Source: Deltaproteobacteria bacterium
Lineage (GTDB): Bacteria > Desulfobacterota > Dissulfuribacteria > Dissulfuribacterales > UBA3076
Direction: 5' to 3'
Assembly: GCA_018399745.1 (NCBI GenBank)
Contig: JAGYNZ010000014.1
Coordinates: 1-59,895 of the forward strand
DNA: 59,895 bases
The notes under the pieces were generated by a model, which was given only the letters and a program-made list of their open reading frames with translations, was not told the DNA's origin and did not search any database. The translations under genes and the position numbers were made by a program. Position 1 is the stretch's first letter; the number at the start of each line of letters is the position of its first letter. Of this stretch, positions 26,828 through 37,354 are shown piece by piece.

Positions 26828-28138
26828 TCAGACAAAAAAACTCTGCATTATGTTCTTGAATTCTTCTCCGCGCCATAAAGCAGGAGGCCTTGTTGGCCCG
26901 GAGATGAGGACGTCTTGCCTTAAGAAAGGTAGAAAATCAGAAATTCTTGGGATTACAACTCTTACCACTGGAAAATTTAATACCGGATGGGTCTGATTTA
27001 ATAATATATAATCAGTATTGAATGTTTCACATATCTTTTTGATTTCATCAATTTCACCAAGGACATCATTGATCTTGATATTTTTATAAGACCTGGCCTC
27101 CCCCTGATCAAGAAAAGAGATGTCTTTTAGGGAAATACTACATTTCATTAACATATAATAGTCATTAACCTGTGATCTATGGACAACCGATGTATCCAGC
27201 TCGGGACGAGGGGTTAACAGGGTTTCCCGGCCTTGCATGCTTTCTGTAAAGCACCTTATCAGGGCCTCCTCCAGATTGAAGGATACACCCGGTATTAAAA
27301 TCCTGTGTTCCAGGCGGTCGTTGCGCAGGTTGTTATTAATAAAAAGGACGCCTATGCAGGGAATAAGGCCGTCAAGGGAAAGGTCCTTGATAAGTATGTC
27401 TACATTATTTCCCTGATAGAATTCAATCATATGCCTTATGACCTCATTTTCCACAGAATTGAGATCAATTGACGGCGTAATTTTTTCAAATTTTATAGTC
27501 TGTATTTGGGAATAACGTTCAAATATTTCACAAGTGGCCTGGATCATAGCCTCTTCAATGGTATTACCCGCTGCGATCCCGTTAGATCCGTGAATATAAG
27601 AAACAAAGTTGACCGGTACTTTTATTGGTTTTCCCTGGACAACTGAAAAACCGTCAACCCAGTGCATGGCCAGTCTGCAGTTTTTCAAATCTCTGATATC
27701 CTTATGTGTCAGATGAGTCTCATTTGCCAGCAGATCCTCAATTCTCAGAGGATTTTCCAAATCATCCTGGTGAGAACAGACATATCCTTCCATCCATTCA
27801 TAATTCAGAAACCTTCGAGTTTCCTCATTGTAAAGGCCCGGCACATTAAACCTTACCTGTTCTTCAAAAACCGGATAAAACAGACCGGCACTGAGACGTT
27901 CGGCCAATTCTGCATAGGCACTGGCCTCGGCAAGCTCAGGGGTGACTCCTTTTCCATTACAGACTATCTTTATTGAATCAATCCATACCCTCCCCCAATA
28001 AATGTTTTCAGTTACTTGAAAGGAATAGTATTCAACTTCGAGACCCAGTCTCTGCAACCCGTCCTTTATTCTTTTGACCGTATTTGACGGAACATCACAC
28101 TTGCCATACTCATTTCTTATATAATTTTGAAATTCCAT
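26828..28138 (-). CDS. YcaO-domain ATP-dependent cyclodehydratase-type protein
   Basis: A 436-residue protein. The YcaO fold shows three ATP/Mg motifs: CNGKGVTPELAEASAYAELA ERLS-like region (near 61-84), SNGIAAGNTIEEAMIQATCE with FERYSQ (near 185-210), and LEEALIRCFTESMQGRET (near 290). YcaO enzymes activate backbone amides with ATP to make azolines, thioamides or amidines, or modify ribosomal protein S12. No docking domain, partner E1-like gene, TfuA gene or recognisable precursor peptide lies next to it, so the substrate is unknown. It is monocistronic, facing the binding-protein gene. Confidence 0.88.
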   Translation of the reverse strand: MEFQNYIRNEYGKCDVPSNTVKRIKDGLQRLGLEVEYYSFQVTENIYWGRVWIDSIKIVCNGKGVTPELAEASAYAELAERLSAGLFYPVFEEQVRFNVPGLYNEETRRFLNYEWMEGYVCSHQDDLENPLRIEDLLANETHLTHKDIRDLKNCRLAMHWVDGFSVVQGKPIKVPVNFVSYIHGSNGIAAGNTIEEAMIQATCEIFERYSQIQTIKFEKITPSIDLNSVENEVIRHMIEFYQGNNVDILIKDLSLDGLIPCIGVLFINNNLRNDRLEHRILIPGVSFNLEEALIRCFTESMQGRETLLTPRPELDTSVVHRSQVNDYYMLMKCSISLKDISFLDQGEARSYKNIKINDVLGEIDEIKKICETFNTDYILLNQTHPVLNFPVVRVVIPRISDFLPFLRQDVLISGPTRPPALWRGEEFKNIMQSFFV

Positions 28139-28814
<676 letters not shown>

Positions 28815-28826
28815 CAATTAAAACAA

Positions 28827-31379
28827 ATGTTGAATAATTTATCAGAATCGAATGGTTTACGGCCCGGTCGCGAGACCCTTCAAACCCTGTGGGATCAAGG
28901 GTTCAAGGGACGGAAACTCTTAATAGAACATACCAGGATTGTGGACACTTTTTTGTCAAAGGCATTTTCTGCGCGGCCAGATGCTAAGGGGAAAATGGCC
29001 CTTATAGCATTAGGGGGATACGGAAGATCAGAACTTTTTCCATTTTCAGATATTGATGTGATGTTACTTTATGAACCGGAGGTAGAAGACAGAGTGCCCG
29101 GGGTTGCTGAAATAGTCTTCTATCCTCTATGGGACGCTGGTTTAGAGGTGGGCCACGGTGTTAGAACTGTTGAAGCCTGCCTGATAGATGCAAAAAGGGA
29201 CTTTTTCTTTCAGGTAGCACTATTAGATGCCAGGTTTATCCAGGGGTCCAATTCACTCTTTCTACAGCTGAAACAAGAGTTCGTTCAAAACTTTCTGAAA
29301 GGCAGGGAAAAGGACTTTGTGTGTGACATGATTGCCCACAGAAAAGAAAGACACAGAAGATTCGGGGCCAATGCCTATCTCCTTGAACCCAACATTAAGG
29401 AAAGCAGAGGTGGTTTACGTGACATACATTCGATCATGTGGACTTCTAAGGTCCTTTCTGGACTCGAAAATATCAGATCCATTAAAGATGTAAGACTCAT
29501 TACCGGGGAGGAAAAGAACCTGCTAAAAGAATCATGGGATTATCTTCTCCAGATAAGAAACAGGCTCCATTATATAAACTCCCGCAAAAATGACAGACTC
29601 TTTTTCGAGTATCAAGAGGAAATTTCCACCCTACTCGGCTATAAGGATAGTAACAATATGCTGGGTGTAGAACACTTCATGAGAGAAGTTCATGGACATC
29701 TACAAATCATAGCCACGACATCGAATCTTTTTTTTGAAAATGTTGTAGAGGTTTTAGACCTTTCAGTCTGTAAAAAAGAAAATAAAATTCTTGAGCCAGG
29801 CATAGAGATCATTGATTGCCATATACATCTGACTGAGAGATCATTTATTAAAAAACGTCCCTATCTCTTAATGCGGCTCTTTTCCCATGCAGCCCGGACC
29901 GGCCTGCCTGTTCATTATAATACGATGCGGCTTGTAAGGGCTAATTTAGATCTTGTAGATGAAAAATTGAGATCTTCAAAACACATGGCTAAGCCATTTA
30001 TGCAAATCCTTCAGGGTGCCAAAAGGCCCCTTGATGTCCTGGAGTCCTTACTGGATTCAGGTCTTCTTGCCGCTTATATTCCGGAATTCTCTGTGATAAA
30101 GTCTCTGGCCCAACACGATATCTATCACATTCACACAGTGGACAGGCACCTGCTCCAAACGGTTGCTGAACTTCGTGATCTGGAGAAGGAAGAACGCCGG
30201 ATTTTTATGGCCTTAAAATCTCCTCGTATACTCTACCTTGCAGCCCTTTTACATGACATAGGAAAGGGCCGCGGTGGACACCATGCCGAACGCGGTGGCG
30301 AAATAGTTCAGACTATCGGAAAGAAAATGGGACTTTCCTCAAAGGAATGCGAATGCCTCTCCTTCCTGGTACAAAACCATCTATATCTGGTTCATATCGC
30401 TATGAGACGTGACCTTGAAGATGAAACCCTCATATTGAAATGCTCCAAGGAAATACAGAATATTGAACAGTTAAATATGCTCTATCTTCTCACCATAGCG
30501 GATTCAAGGGCAACTGGGCCAAATGTCTGGAATGATTGGAAGTCATCACTGGTTCATGATTTGTACCTGAGAATCACCCTTTTTCTGGAAGGATCAGAAT
30601 TTTACGATTACCAAAGGAACCAGGCCTTAGATTGGATGAAACACCAGATAGCCATCCGGCTCGGGGACAAAGGGGAAGAAAGCCTCGCTATAATGCCTGA
30701 TGACTATATACTGGGCTTTACTCCAGAAGCGATTGAAAGGCATATGCAGCTCAAGGCCGGATTGGCTGATCAACCCTCCCTGGTCTTGTCTGAAGACAAA
30801 AAGACCTACTGGTCTCTGCTGGTAATGGCCAAGGACCGAACCGGGCTTCTTGCCAGAATATTTGGAATTTTAGCCCTTCACAACCTAAATGTACTCTCTG
30901 CTCAGATTTTCACCTTAATCGATGGGACTGCAATAGATGTACTGGATGTAAAATCGTCGGTTAACAGGGGCTATTACGAACAGGACTGGGAAACCCTTAA
31001 AAAAAATCTAAACCTGGCCTTGGACAGCAGGCTGGGATTGACGCATAGACTGGCAGAAAAATACAGGCCGGTAAGATCGGGCGACTGGCAGAAATGTATC
31101 AAACGCCAGGCCCGAGTTATCCTGAACAACGAGGCCTCAGACTCCTATACAATCATAGAGGTCTATGCAGAAGACAGAATCGGACTCCTCTACGATATTA
31201 CCCGTACCCTGGCGGACTTGGACATAAATATTTCCCGGGCCAAGATAGGCACTAAGGTCGACCAGGTAGTGGATGTTTTTTACGTACAGGACAAAAAAGG
31301 ACAGAAAATCAGCACACCAGATCTACAAAAAGAGATCGGAAATGCCCTGCTGTATGCGGTTAATTGCGGTACTGTATAG
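28827..31379 (+). CDS. glnD: P-II uridylyltransferase/uridylyl-removing enzyme
   Basis: An 850-residue bifunctional enzyme. The nucleotidyltransferase motif GGYGRSELFPFSDIDVML is near residue 65, a linker follows, then the HD domain with LLHDIGKGRGGHHAERGGE near 475, and two C-terminal ACT domains (VMAKDRTGLLARIFGILALH near 670; VYAEDRIGLLYDITRTLADL near 785). It uridylylates P-II Tyr51 in nitrogen limitation and removes the group when glutamine is high. Full length for the family. Its start is 12 bases after glnB, with a weak ribosome site of its own, so coupling is likely. Confidence 0.96.
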   Translation: MLNNLSESNGLRPGRETLQTLWDQGFKGRKLLIEHTRIVDTFLSKAFSARPDAKGKMALIALGGYGRSELFPFSDIDVMLLYEPEVEDRVPGVAEIVFYPLWDAGLEVGHGVRTVEACLIDAKRDFFFQVALLDARFIQGSNSLFLQLKQEFVQNFLKGREKDFVCDMIAHRKERHRRFGANAYLLEPNIKESRGGLRDIHSIMWTSKVLSGLENIRSIKDVRLITGEEKNLLKESWDYLLQIRNRLHYINSRKNDRLFFEYQEEISTLLGYKDSNNMLGVEHFMREVHGHLQIIATTSNLFFENVVEVLDLSVCKKENKILEPGIEIIDCHIHLTERSFIKKRPYLLMRLFSHAARTGLPVHYNTMRLVRANLDLVDEKLRSSKHMAKPFMQILQGAKRPLDVLESLLDSGLLAAYIPEFSVIKSLAQHDIYHIHTVDRHLLQTVAELRDLEKEERRIFMALKSPRILYLAALLHDIGKGRGGHHAERGGEIVQTIGKKMGLSSKECECLSFLVQNHLYLVHIAMRRDLEDETLILKCSKEIQNIEQLNMLYLLTIADSRATGPNVWNDWKSSLVHDLYLRITLFLEGSEFYDYQRNQALDWMKHQIAIRLGDKGEESLAIMPDDYILGFTPEAIERHMQLKAGLADQPSLVLSEDKKTYWSLLVMAKDRTGLLARIFGILALHNLNVLSAQIFTLIDGTAIDVLDVKSSVNRGYYEQDWETLKKNLNLALDSRLGLTHRLAEKYRPVRSGDWQKCIKRQARVILNNEASDSYTIIEVYAEDRIGLLYDITRTLADLDINISRAKIGTKVDQVVDVFYVQDKKGQKISTPDLQKEIGNALLYAVNCGTV

Positions 31380-31709
31380 TATTATTTTTCAAACAGGCCT
31401 TCACGCTGTCTTTCCGAATTAATTTTCAGGCCTACAGCCTCACCGTAACAAAACCCCCCTTCACTTTCACCTTCCGTATATTGCCGGTATCTTTATTTTA
31501 CTGTGGGTTACATCCACTCATAAGTCATGACACACTTGTCTGTTGCCAGACGTTTGAGGCAGCCTGAAAAGTTAAAACCTCTGCAATACTGGATCCACGA
31601 CCCCTTGAACATTGAACGGTTACAAAATTTTAAAGTAATTATGTATACGTCCGATAAGTATAACTAGATTCAAATATTGCAAAATTATAGGCATTCCGGG
31701 AGGAAAGTT
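31380..31709. other. Gene-free stretch after glnD
   Basis: No coding pattern, strong hairpin or repeat is visible. It presumably contains the end of the glnB-glnD transcript and the promoter of the lipoprotein operon; the only clear signal is GGGAGGAAAG just before ATG 31710. Confidence 0.45.
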
Positions 31710-32963
31710 ATGCTTAACAGGTGGTTTATTTTACTGCTTTTACTGACAATTATGGTTTGCCTTGCTGGTTGCGGCCAAAAAATCACAGATTCTGTCGCAC
31801 CGCTCAATGGTTCTGTCCAATATCCAGACAGTGCGGCGAAACAAGTCGTGGTATTGCCTTTGGCGGATTATACCGCTGGAGTTCGACCAGACGATTCTCT
31901 CCGCCGTCAGGTCAAGATATACGAAGCACTGATGTACAGGTTGGCAGAAAAGGGATTTTATGTCCCCCTCAAAGAAGACGTTGTGCAATGCCTGGTTGAT
32001 CTTGAAATCATCAAAATTATTGGCAACCCCTCCATTAGTTCGAGCAGCTCTCACAGATTAATCACTGAGGAATTGGGTAGCGACTGGTCGAATGCCATGC
32101 AGGAAGAAATCCAGAGGCTTATGTTGGCAAATGAGCAGTTAAAAAAATCTAAACAAGGCTATGAGGTCTCAAAAGTTGGTCTTGATCCCGGCACCATACA
32201 ACAAATTGGACGCCGTTTTGGGGCTGATTACGTTTTGAGGGGGCGTATTGTTGAATATGAAATAAGGGAAGGAAATACCCTGAATCCACTTCAAATCGGT
32301 GTCCTGCCGTTCTTTTTTGACACGAGTTCCGCGTTACTATTTGGATTTGCCGAGTCTGAAAAATACGATCTTTGGCAAGATCTGTCTATAGGGACCGGCC
32401 TTGGAGCCCTTTTGGGTAGCAATGCGGAAACGCCTTTCACCGCTCCGCGCAAAGAAACCACAACAACGGGTGGGCCTCATCCACGTTTTGTTACAGAATC
32501 CGTGACCCACACAGGCGGATATTCTGATCATGCCGGATATAATGCGGCTGTATGGGGTGCGGTAGGCGCATCGGCAGCTTATCTCGCCTCCAAGGGAGGC
32601 CATGTGCCTCAAGCAGTAGTTCAGATAAGTCTGGCCCTGCAAGACGCAGTGGATGGACGGATTGTCTGGGCGAATCGAGTTGAAAAACAGGTTGAACCTG
32701 TAAGCATGTGGGCAGATCCGGCAGTAAGAACTCAAATTGACAAAGCCGTTGAAGAGGCCGCAGGTGCATTAATCGTTAATCTCGCTAATGCTTTGTCCAA
32801 TAGTCAGGTGCATAATGATTATGCCGGTGTCTCTCGTGTGCAGCCAATACTTATCCCTCAGGAAATTGAAAAATCAGAGGTCCAGGAAGTTAATGACCCT
32901 GTTATCGAAAAGCAAAAGGAAAAGGAAGTGGAAGAGGAAAACCCAGCTTTATGGGGCTCATAA
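31710..32963 (+). CDS. Outer-membrane lipoprotein with CsgG/LpoB-like domain
   Basis: A 417-residue protein from ATG 31710 (GGAGG upstream). The signal sequence ends in the lipobox LAGC; Gly then Gln follow, predicting outer-membrane sorting. The fold has KQVVVLPLADYTAG near residue 50, then GADYVLRGRIVEYE and VVQISLALQDAVDGRIVWAN, the strand set of CsgG/LpoB/GNA1162-like lipoproteins. A glycine/threonine-rich middle (TAPRKETTTTGGPHPR region) and a C-terminal charged tail are extra. It is 30 bases upstream of the secreted BACON-protease gene and probably forms one operon with it. Confidence 0.75.
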   Translation: MLNRWFILLLLLTIMVCLAGCGQKITDSVAPLNGSVQYPDSAAKQVVVLPLADYTAGVRPDDSLRRQVKIYEALMYRLAEKGFYVPLKEDVVQCLVDLEIIKIIGNPSISSSSSHRLITEELGSDWSNAMQEEIQRLMLANEQLKKSKQGYEVSKVGLDPGTIQQIGRRFGADYVLRGRIVEYEIREGNTLNPLQIGVLPFFFDTSSALLFGFAESEKYDLWQDLSIGTGLGALLGSNAETPFTAPRKETTTTGGPHPRFVTESVTHTGGYSDHAGYNAAVWGAVGASAAYLASKGGHVPQAVVQISLALQDAVDGRIVWANRVEKQVEPVSMWADPAVRTQIDKAVEEAAGALIVNLANALSNSQVHNDYAGVSRVQPILIPQEIEKSEVQEVNDPVIEKQKEKEVEEENPALWGS

Positions 32964-32993
32964 AAAGGTGTTAATGCCAGGAGAAAAATAAAA

Positions 32994-35051
32994 ATGTCAT
33001 ACTTAATAAAACACAGTGGTAATTGGGGCATTACATTAAAGAACACAGGCCTCTTTCTTTCTCTCAGTATACTGATTTCCTGTTTTCTGCCTCTCTTTTT
33101 AATTCACGCTGTATCAGTCGGGGCAGCTCCGATTGGAGTGGGCCCCGACACCGTCTATGTCGTAATCTCCGAAGACGACCATGACACCACAGATTATATG
33201 TTGAGCATTTACGATTCCGATGCCTATGGTGGAAATTTCACATGGGAGGCATGGTCAGATCAGGGCTGGATTACGCTTCCAGATTCATCAGATGGCAATG
33301 TAACCCATTCCGATAGTATAACCTTGACGATAGACCCTATAGGAAAAACTGTCGGCATTTATACGGGGACCGTGTCTGTCAATGCTACACAAGGTACATA
33401 CTCCGTCTTGCATACAATAGAGGTAACTCTGGAGATACAGCCTGAGGAAAATGGTGATTTAGGGGTAAGTCCGTTAAATCTTGACCTTGTCGCAAAAAAG
33501 AGTGAACCGCCCCCTGTTCAAAGCTTACGGGTATTCAACAGTACGGACGAGTATGACGAATTTATCTGGTCTGCTGTGGCCAGTGACTGGTGGATTCTAC
33601 TTTATGACGGGCACAGCTGTGACGCTGTTAGCAGTGGTTTTTCTCCTACAACCAGCATTAGCTGTAATTCTATTGGGTGTCAATGCTTCGATGTCTCTAT
33701 TGATTCTAAAAATATGGAACCCGGTGAATATAATGGGACGATAACGATTTACAGCAATCTGGACGGTAATTCCACTAGAATTATTAATGTAACAGCCAAG
33801 GTTGAAAAATATGAAACCGTAGAAATCGAAGAATCGCTTTCCACTTCATCATGGCTTGATCTGCGCCTCCAGATTCCACAAAACGATCTGTTGGATGAAA
33901 ATGGAAATCCCGGGAATTTCTATCTGCTGGTTGAGCATCCGAGTCTCTTTCCCGGCCAGGTATACGCATACCGGTGTCTTGAGAAAGAGGGCTGCAGCGA
34001 GACAGAGTGTGGTCAGGAGACAGACTGTCGGCTTGATCTCTTCAGTCAATGGGGGCACCTCGTCCCTGCTGCCGAAGACCTGGCCTATCAATCGGATCGT
34101 GAGTGGGATCTTCAGCATGATATGTTGACCGTGCCTTTTGGCGCTTTTCGTTTAATCGGCCTGGAAGGCGATATTATAATCCACGGCATGGTCGGCACTC
34201 CCGAACCCGGAGGTGACTGGGGCATGACCCATCTCTTGAAATACACCCTGCACGTCGTACCCCTTACAGGGACCTGGATCGTTACTGATGAATTTATAGG
34301 TCAAACTTTTACTTATCCCGATCCATTGATCTTATATGAATCTCGTGGGCATCTTCAAGGAAGTTGGAGAAATGCACGGCTCGGCTGGTGGGATCCTTCC
34401 AATAACATCAACTATGTCAATTCATCGGACGTCATACCAGGTCCAGTATCAATTGACGGGTCCAGGATTGCAGTTTTAGACTCAAGTGTAGTGTCGGGTT
34501 ATGATCTCCATTTTACAGAATGGAGCCCGATTTCAAAACAAAATTTTGAGTACTGGTATCAAATTACGCACCTTAGCCAGGGTAGCATGCAGGGTTTTTG
34601 GAGCTATCGGGCCGGTGGAGAAAACATATGGTTTACTCCTCAGGCATTCAGTGCAGTAAAACAGGGTGTCACCATTCCGCTTAATCAGGATTGCAACTGC
34701 TATCGGGTAAATGGCACTGTAAATGGATATGCAATTCCTTTTCTTGTAGACACAGGGGCATTTGCCGTACTCCTTGATCTGAATGATGCCTATTATCTCG
34801 GTTTGGTCGATAATGAGACCGGTGAACTCAACAGTAAATGCGATCAAACGCCTGTGCTGATAGGAGGAGTAGGTGGCAGCATCACGGCATATAAATGCTA
34901 TGTTGATATTGAAATTGAGGGGCGTTTATCCCGGGAAAATGTTGAAGTCTATCTCTCAGAAGGCCAGTCTGCATTACTCGGCATGACCTTTCTGGATCAA
35001 TTTCACATATCTACAAGTGCGGAAGACGGCACAATGATCATAGCACCCTAA
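32994..35051 (+). CDS. Secreted BACON-like and retropepsin-like aspartic protease protein
   Basis: A 685-residue protein with a ribosome site GGAGAAAAA and a long N-terminal signal sequence (to about residue 45). Two tandem beta-sandwich domains follow (about 50-150 and 160-265), with WEAWSDQGWITLPDSS and GIYTGTVSVNAT, then SPLNLDLVAKK and EPGEYNGTITIYSN, which is the BACON pattern. The middle (270-560) is unrecognised. The C-terminal 120 residues are a single-chain retropepsin fold: FLVDTGAFAVLLDL with the catalytic Asp in DTG, and SALLGMTFLDQF. Active retropepsins are dimers. Cys-rich loops (EGCSETECGQETDC) suggest disulfides. Secreted or surface proteolysis is inferred; no substrate is evident. 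Confidence 0.75.
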   Translation: MSYLIKHSGNWGITLKNTGLFLSLSILISCFLPLFLIHAVSVGAAPIGVGPDTVYVVISEDDHDTTDYMLSIYDSDAYGGNFTWEAWSDQGWITLPDSSDGNVTHSDSITLTIDPIGKTVGIYTGTVSVNATQGTYSVLHTIEVTLEIQPEENGDLGVSPLNLDLVAKKSEPPPVQSLRVFNSTDEYDEFIWSAVASDWWILLYDGHSCDAVSSGFSPTTSISCNSIGCQCFDVSIDSKNMEPGEYNGTITIYSNLDGNSTRIINVTAKVEKYETVEIEESLSTSSWLDLRLQIPQNDLLDENGNPGNFYLLVEHPSLFPGQVYAYRCLEKEGCSETECGQETDCRLDLFSQWGHLVPAAEDLAYQSDREWDLQHDMLTVPFGAFRLIGLEGDIIIHGMVGTPEPGGDWGMTHLLKYTLHVVPLTGTWIVTDEFIGQTFTYPDPLILYESRGHLQGSWRNARLGWWDPSNNINYVNSSDVIPGPVSIDGSRIAVLDSSVVSGYDLHFTEWSPISKQNFEYWYQITHLSQGSMQGFWSYRAGGENIWFTPQAFSAVKQGVTIPLNQDCNCYRVNGTVNGYAIPFLVDTGAFAVLLDLNDAYYLGLVDNETGELNSKCDQTPVLIGGVGGSITAYKCYVDIEIEGRLSRENVEVYLSEGQSALLGMTFLDQFHISTSAEDGTMIIAP

Positions 35052-35061
35052 AAGGATATTC

Positions 35062-35098
35062 AAAGGGGCAAGGCCCGGCAATGCAGCCTTGCCCCTTT
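35062..35098. terminator. Bidirectional intrinsic terminator
   Basis: A perfect 13-bp stem, AAAGGGGCAAGGC (35062-35074) with GCCTTGCCCCTTT (35086-35098), 11-base loop, ending in TTTT on one strand and AAAA on the other. It separates the convergent protease and UvrD-type helicase genes. Confidence 0.9.
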
Positions 35099-35112
35099 TA
35101 TATTCACTTAAA

Positions 35113-37350
35113 TTATCCGCTGTCAATAACACTGAGTTTGGCATAATCAAGGTGCAGAGTCTTCTCACCTGCAACATCGAAAAGCACCTGTATCTTTCTG
35201 GAACCATTGTCCTTGATTATTCGACCCGGCCCAAAGATCGGATGTCTTACCCTTTTCCCTAATGCAAAGACACCGGGACTGCCTTTATCAGACCTCAGTA
35301 TACCGTCTGAGTTTATTTGTTGAATGTTTTCAGGATGCCCTGAAAGTGTCCTGTTGTCGACGGATATGTTGCGCCAATTTTTTTGATCGATCTTTTCACC
35401 AGCATCTATTCTATTTTTCCATAACTGCAGCAGCTCGGCAGGTATTTCTTCTAGAAACCTTGATGGTCTAGCAGGAAGCAAACCTGTACCTGAGACGCTG
35501 ACAAAGGCTGGATAACAAAAACAAAGAAAATCTTTGGCCCTGGTTGCAGCTACATAAAACAGCCTGCGTTCTTCCTCTATCTCTTTATTACCAAAGGAAG
35601 CCGCAGGAGAGGGGAAACGCCCCTCTGCCAGTGACAGGATCAAGACTGCCTTCCATTCAAGACCCTTGGCCGAGTGCATAGTGGAAAGTACCAGTTTATC
35701 TCTTTCTTTTTCTATGTCTTCTTGCTCCGGAGGATCCAGGGCCAGATCGGCAAGCATGGATACCGCGTCATCATACCGGGCCGCTATTCCACGCAAGTGT
35801 GCCAGTTCCTGCAGACGTTTGGGATAATCTTCGTGATGGATTCTTTTCAGATGTGGACGATACCACTTCTCGAGCTGTAAAAGCAAATCGCCGAGGTCCA
35901 CAGGCATACTATGGAGTCTTTTTAATATACTGCCGAGCCCCCTTACTGTTTCTCCCCAAGCCGCCTTGGTGTTATAAGTTGAAAGACATTCCACGGGATC
36001 TTCACTCTTAATCAATTGTGCGAAGATCTTCTCCGCACTCTTGAGGCCAAGACGTTCAATCAATAAAAGGATCCTGCTCCAGCTGAGTCGGTCCAGAGGG
36101 TTTATGAGAATCCGGAGCAGGGCAAGGAGATCCTTGATATGAGCTGACTCAATGAGACGCAGGCCTCCACGCTTTACAAAAATTATTCCACGTCTGCTTA
36201 ATTCGGTCTCTAGGTGAAAAGAATGAAAACCAGCCCTAAAAAGTATCGCGATATCAGATGGTTTGAAACCATCCTTTAACAATTCCTGTACGCGGTCGGC
36301 AACAAATCTTGCCTGATCCACCTCTTCCTTTGCCGTATATAGATATGGTGGGTTTCCTCCCTTTCTCTGTGCTGTCAGTTGCTTTGTAAATTTTTCCCTG
36401 GCATTGGCAATTATGGCGTTAGTGCAGTCCAGATTCGGCTGGGTGCTACGATAGTTCTTTTCAAGCTTTATTATTCGAGTTCCGGAAAACATATCAGGAA
36501 AATCCATAATATTTTTGAAATTTGCCCCTCTGAAGGAATAGATGGACTGAGCATCATCTCCAACGACCATTACATTGTGATGGCCGCAAGCCATAAGGTG
36601 CACGATCTCAGCCTGTGCGGCATTTGTATCTTGGTATTCATCCACCATTATGTATCGAAACCAGGAGCCCATGGATTCTCTGACCTCGGCATTTTCTTTT
36701 AATACATCTCTCCAGTTTAGGAGCAGGTCGTCGTAATCCATTAGTGCGTGAACTTTTTTATACCTGCGATAGACCGGGATAAGTTTTTCCAGCCCCGGCA
36801 GCTCACCGATGAGATGTGGATAACCCTGCTCGATCACCTTTAATACAGATCCCCCGCAGTTCTCAGTCTTACTCACAATTGAAGCCAAGGTTGACTTCCG
36901 GGGAAACTGCCTTCCCGGACCTGTGAGCTCCAGTTGACGGGCAAGAAGGTGCAGGAGGTCAAGCATATCCGCTCTGTCCAGTATTGTGAAGTTGCTGGGA
37001 TAGCCGATAAGGTGTCCATAACGCCTCAACATTTTATGAGCAAATCCGTGAAAAGTGCCCCCTGCTACCTGCTGACACTGATATCCTACAATTTGGGAAG
37101 CCCTTGCCAGCATGGTGGCAGCAGCCTTTCTGGTAAAAGTCAAAAGCAGGATTTTGTCCGGCTCTACTCCTTGCTGGATAAGCCGAGCGACCCTATAAAC
37201 CAGAGTACGGGTCTTCCCGCTTCCGGCGCCGGCTATCACTAAAACCGGTCCGTCCATGATCTCTACAGCCGTTAACTGTTCCGGGTTGAGTTCCTTCTTA
37301 AAGTCAACGCATACCACTTTTGGGTCTCGGAAATCAGTTGACAATGTCAT
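35113..37350 (-). CDS. UvrD/Rep/PcrA-family DNA helicase
   Basis: A 745-residue superfamily 1A helicase. The ATG at 37350 is used (a TTG nine codons earlier overlaps the upstream gene). Motifs: LNPEQLTAVE (Q-motif), Walker A AGAGSGKTRT near 40, LTFTRKAA, VDEYQDTN (motif II), LEKNYRSTQPN (motif IV) and TMHSAKGLEWKAVLIL (motif V). The last 50 residues form a small tudor-like domain (RVRHPIFGPGRII) known from PcrA. It unwinds 3'-5' in repair or plasmid/phage replication. Translationally next to the histidine kinase gene, four bases after its stop, which is an odd pairing. Confidence 0.92.
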   Translation of the reverse strand: MTLSTDFRDPKVVCVDFKKELNPEQLTAVEIMDGPVLVIAGAGSGKTRTLVYRVARLIQQGVEPDKILLLTFTRKAAATMLARASQIVGYQCQQVAGGTFHGFAHKMLRRYGHLIGYPSNFTILDRADMLDLLHLLARQLELTGPGRQFPRKSTLASIVSKTENCGGSVLKVIEQGYPHLIGELPGLEKLIPVYRRYKKVHALMDYDDLLLNWRDVLKENAEVRESMGSWFRYIMVDEYQDTNAAQAEIVHLMACGHHNVMVVGDDAQSIYSFRGANFKNIMDFPDMFSGTRIIKLEKNYRSTQPNLDCTNAIIANAREKFTKQLTAQRKGGNPPYLYTAKEEVDQARFVADRVQELLKDGFKPSDIAILFRAGFHSFHLETELSRRGIIFVKRGGLRLIESAHIKDLLALLRILINPLDRLSWSRILLLIERLGLKSAEKIFAQLIKSEDPVECLSTYNTKAAWGETVRGLGSILKRLHSMPVDLGDLLLQLEKWYRPHLKRIHHEDYPKRLQELAHLRGIAARYDDAVSMLADLALDPPEQEDIEKERDKLVLSTMHSAKGLEWKAVLILSLAEGRFPSPAASFGNKEIEEERRLFYVAATRAKDFLCFCYPAFVSVSGTGLLPARPSRFLEEIPAELLQLWKNRIDAGEKIDQKNWRNISVDNRTLSGHPENIQQINSDGILRSDKGSPGVFALGKRVRHPIFGPGRIIKDNGSRKIQVLFDVAGEKTLHLDYAKLSVIDSG

Positions 37351-37354
37351 AAGA

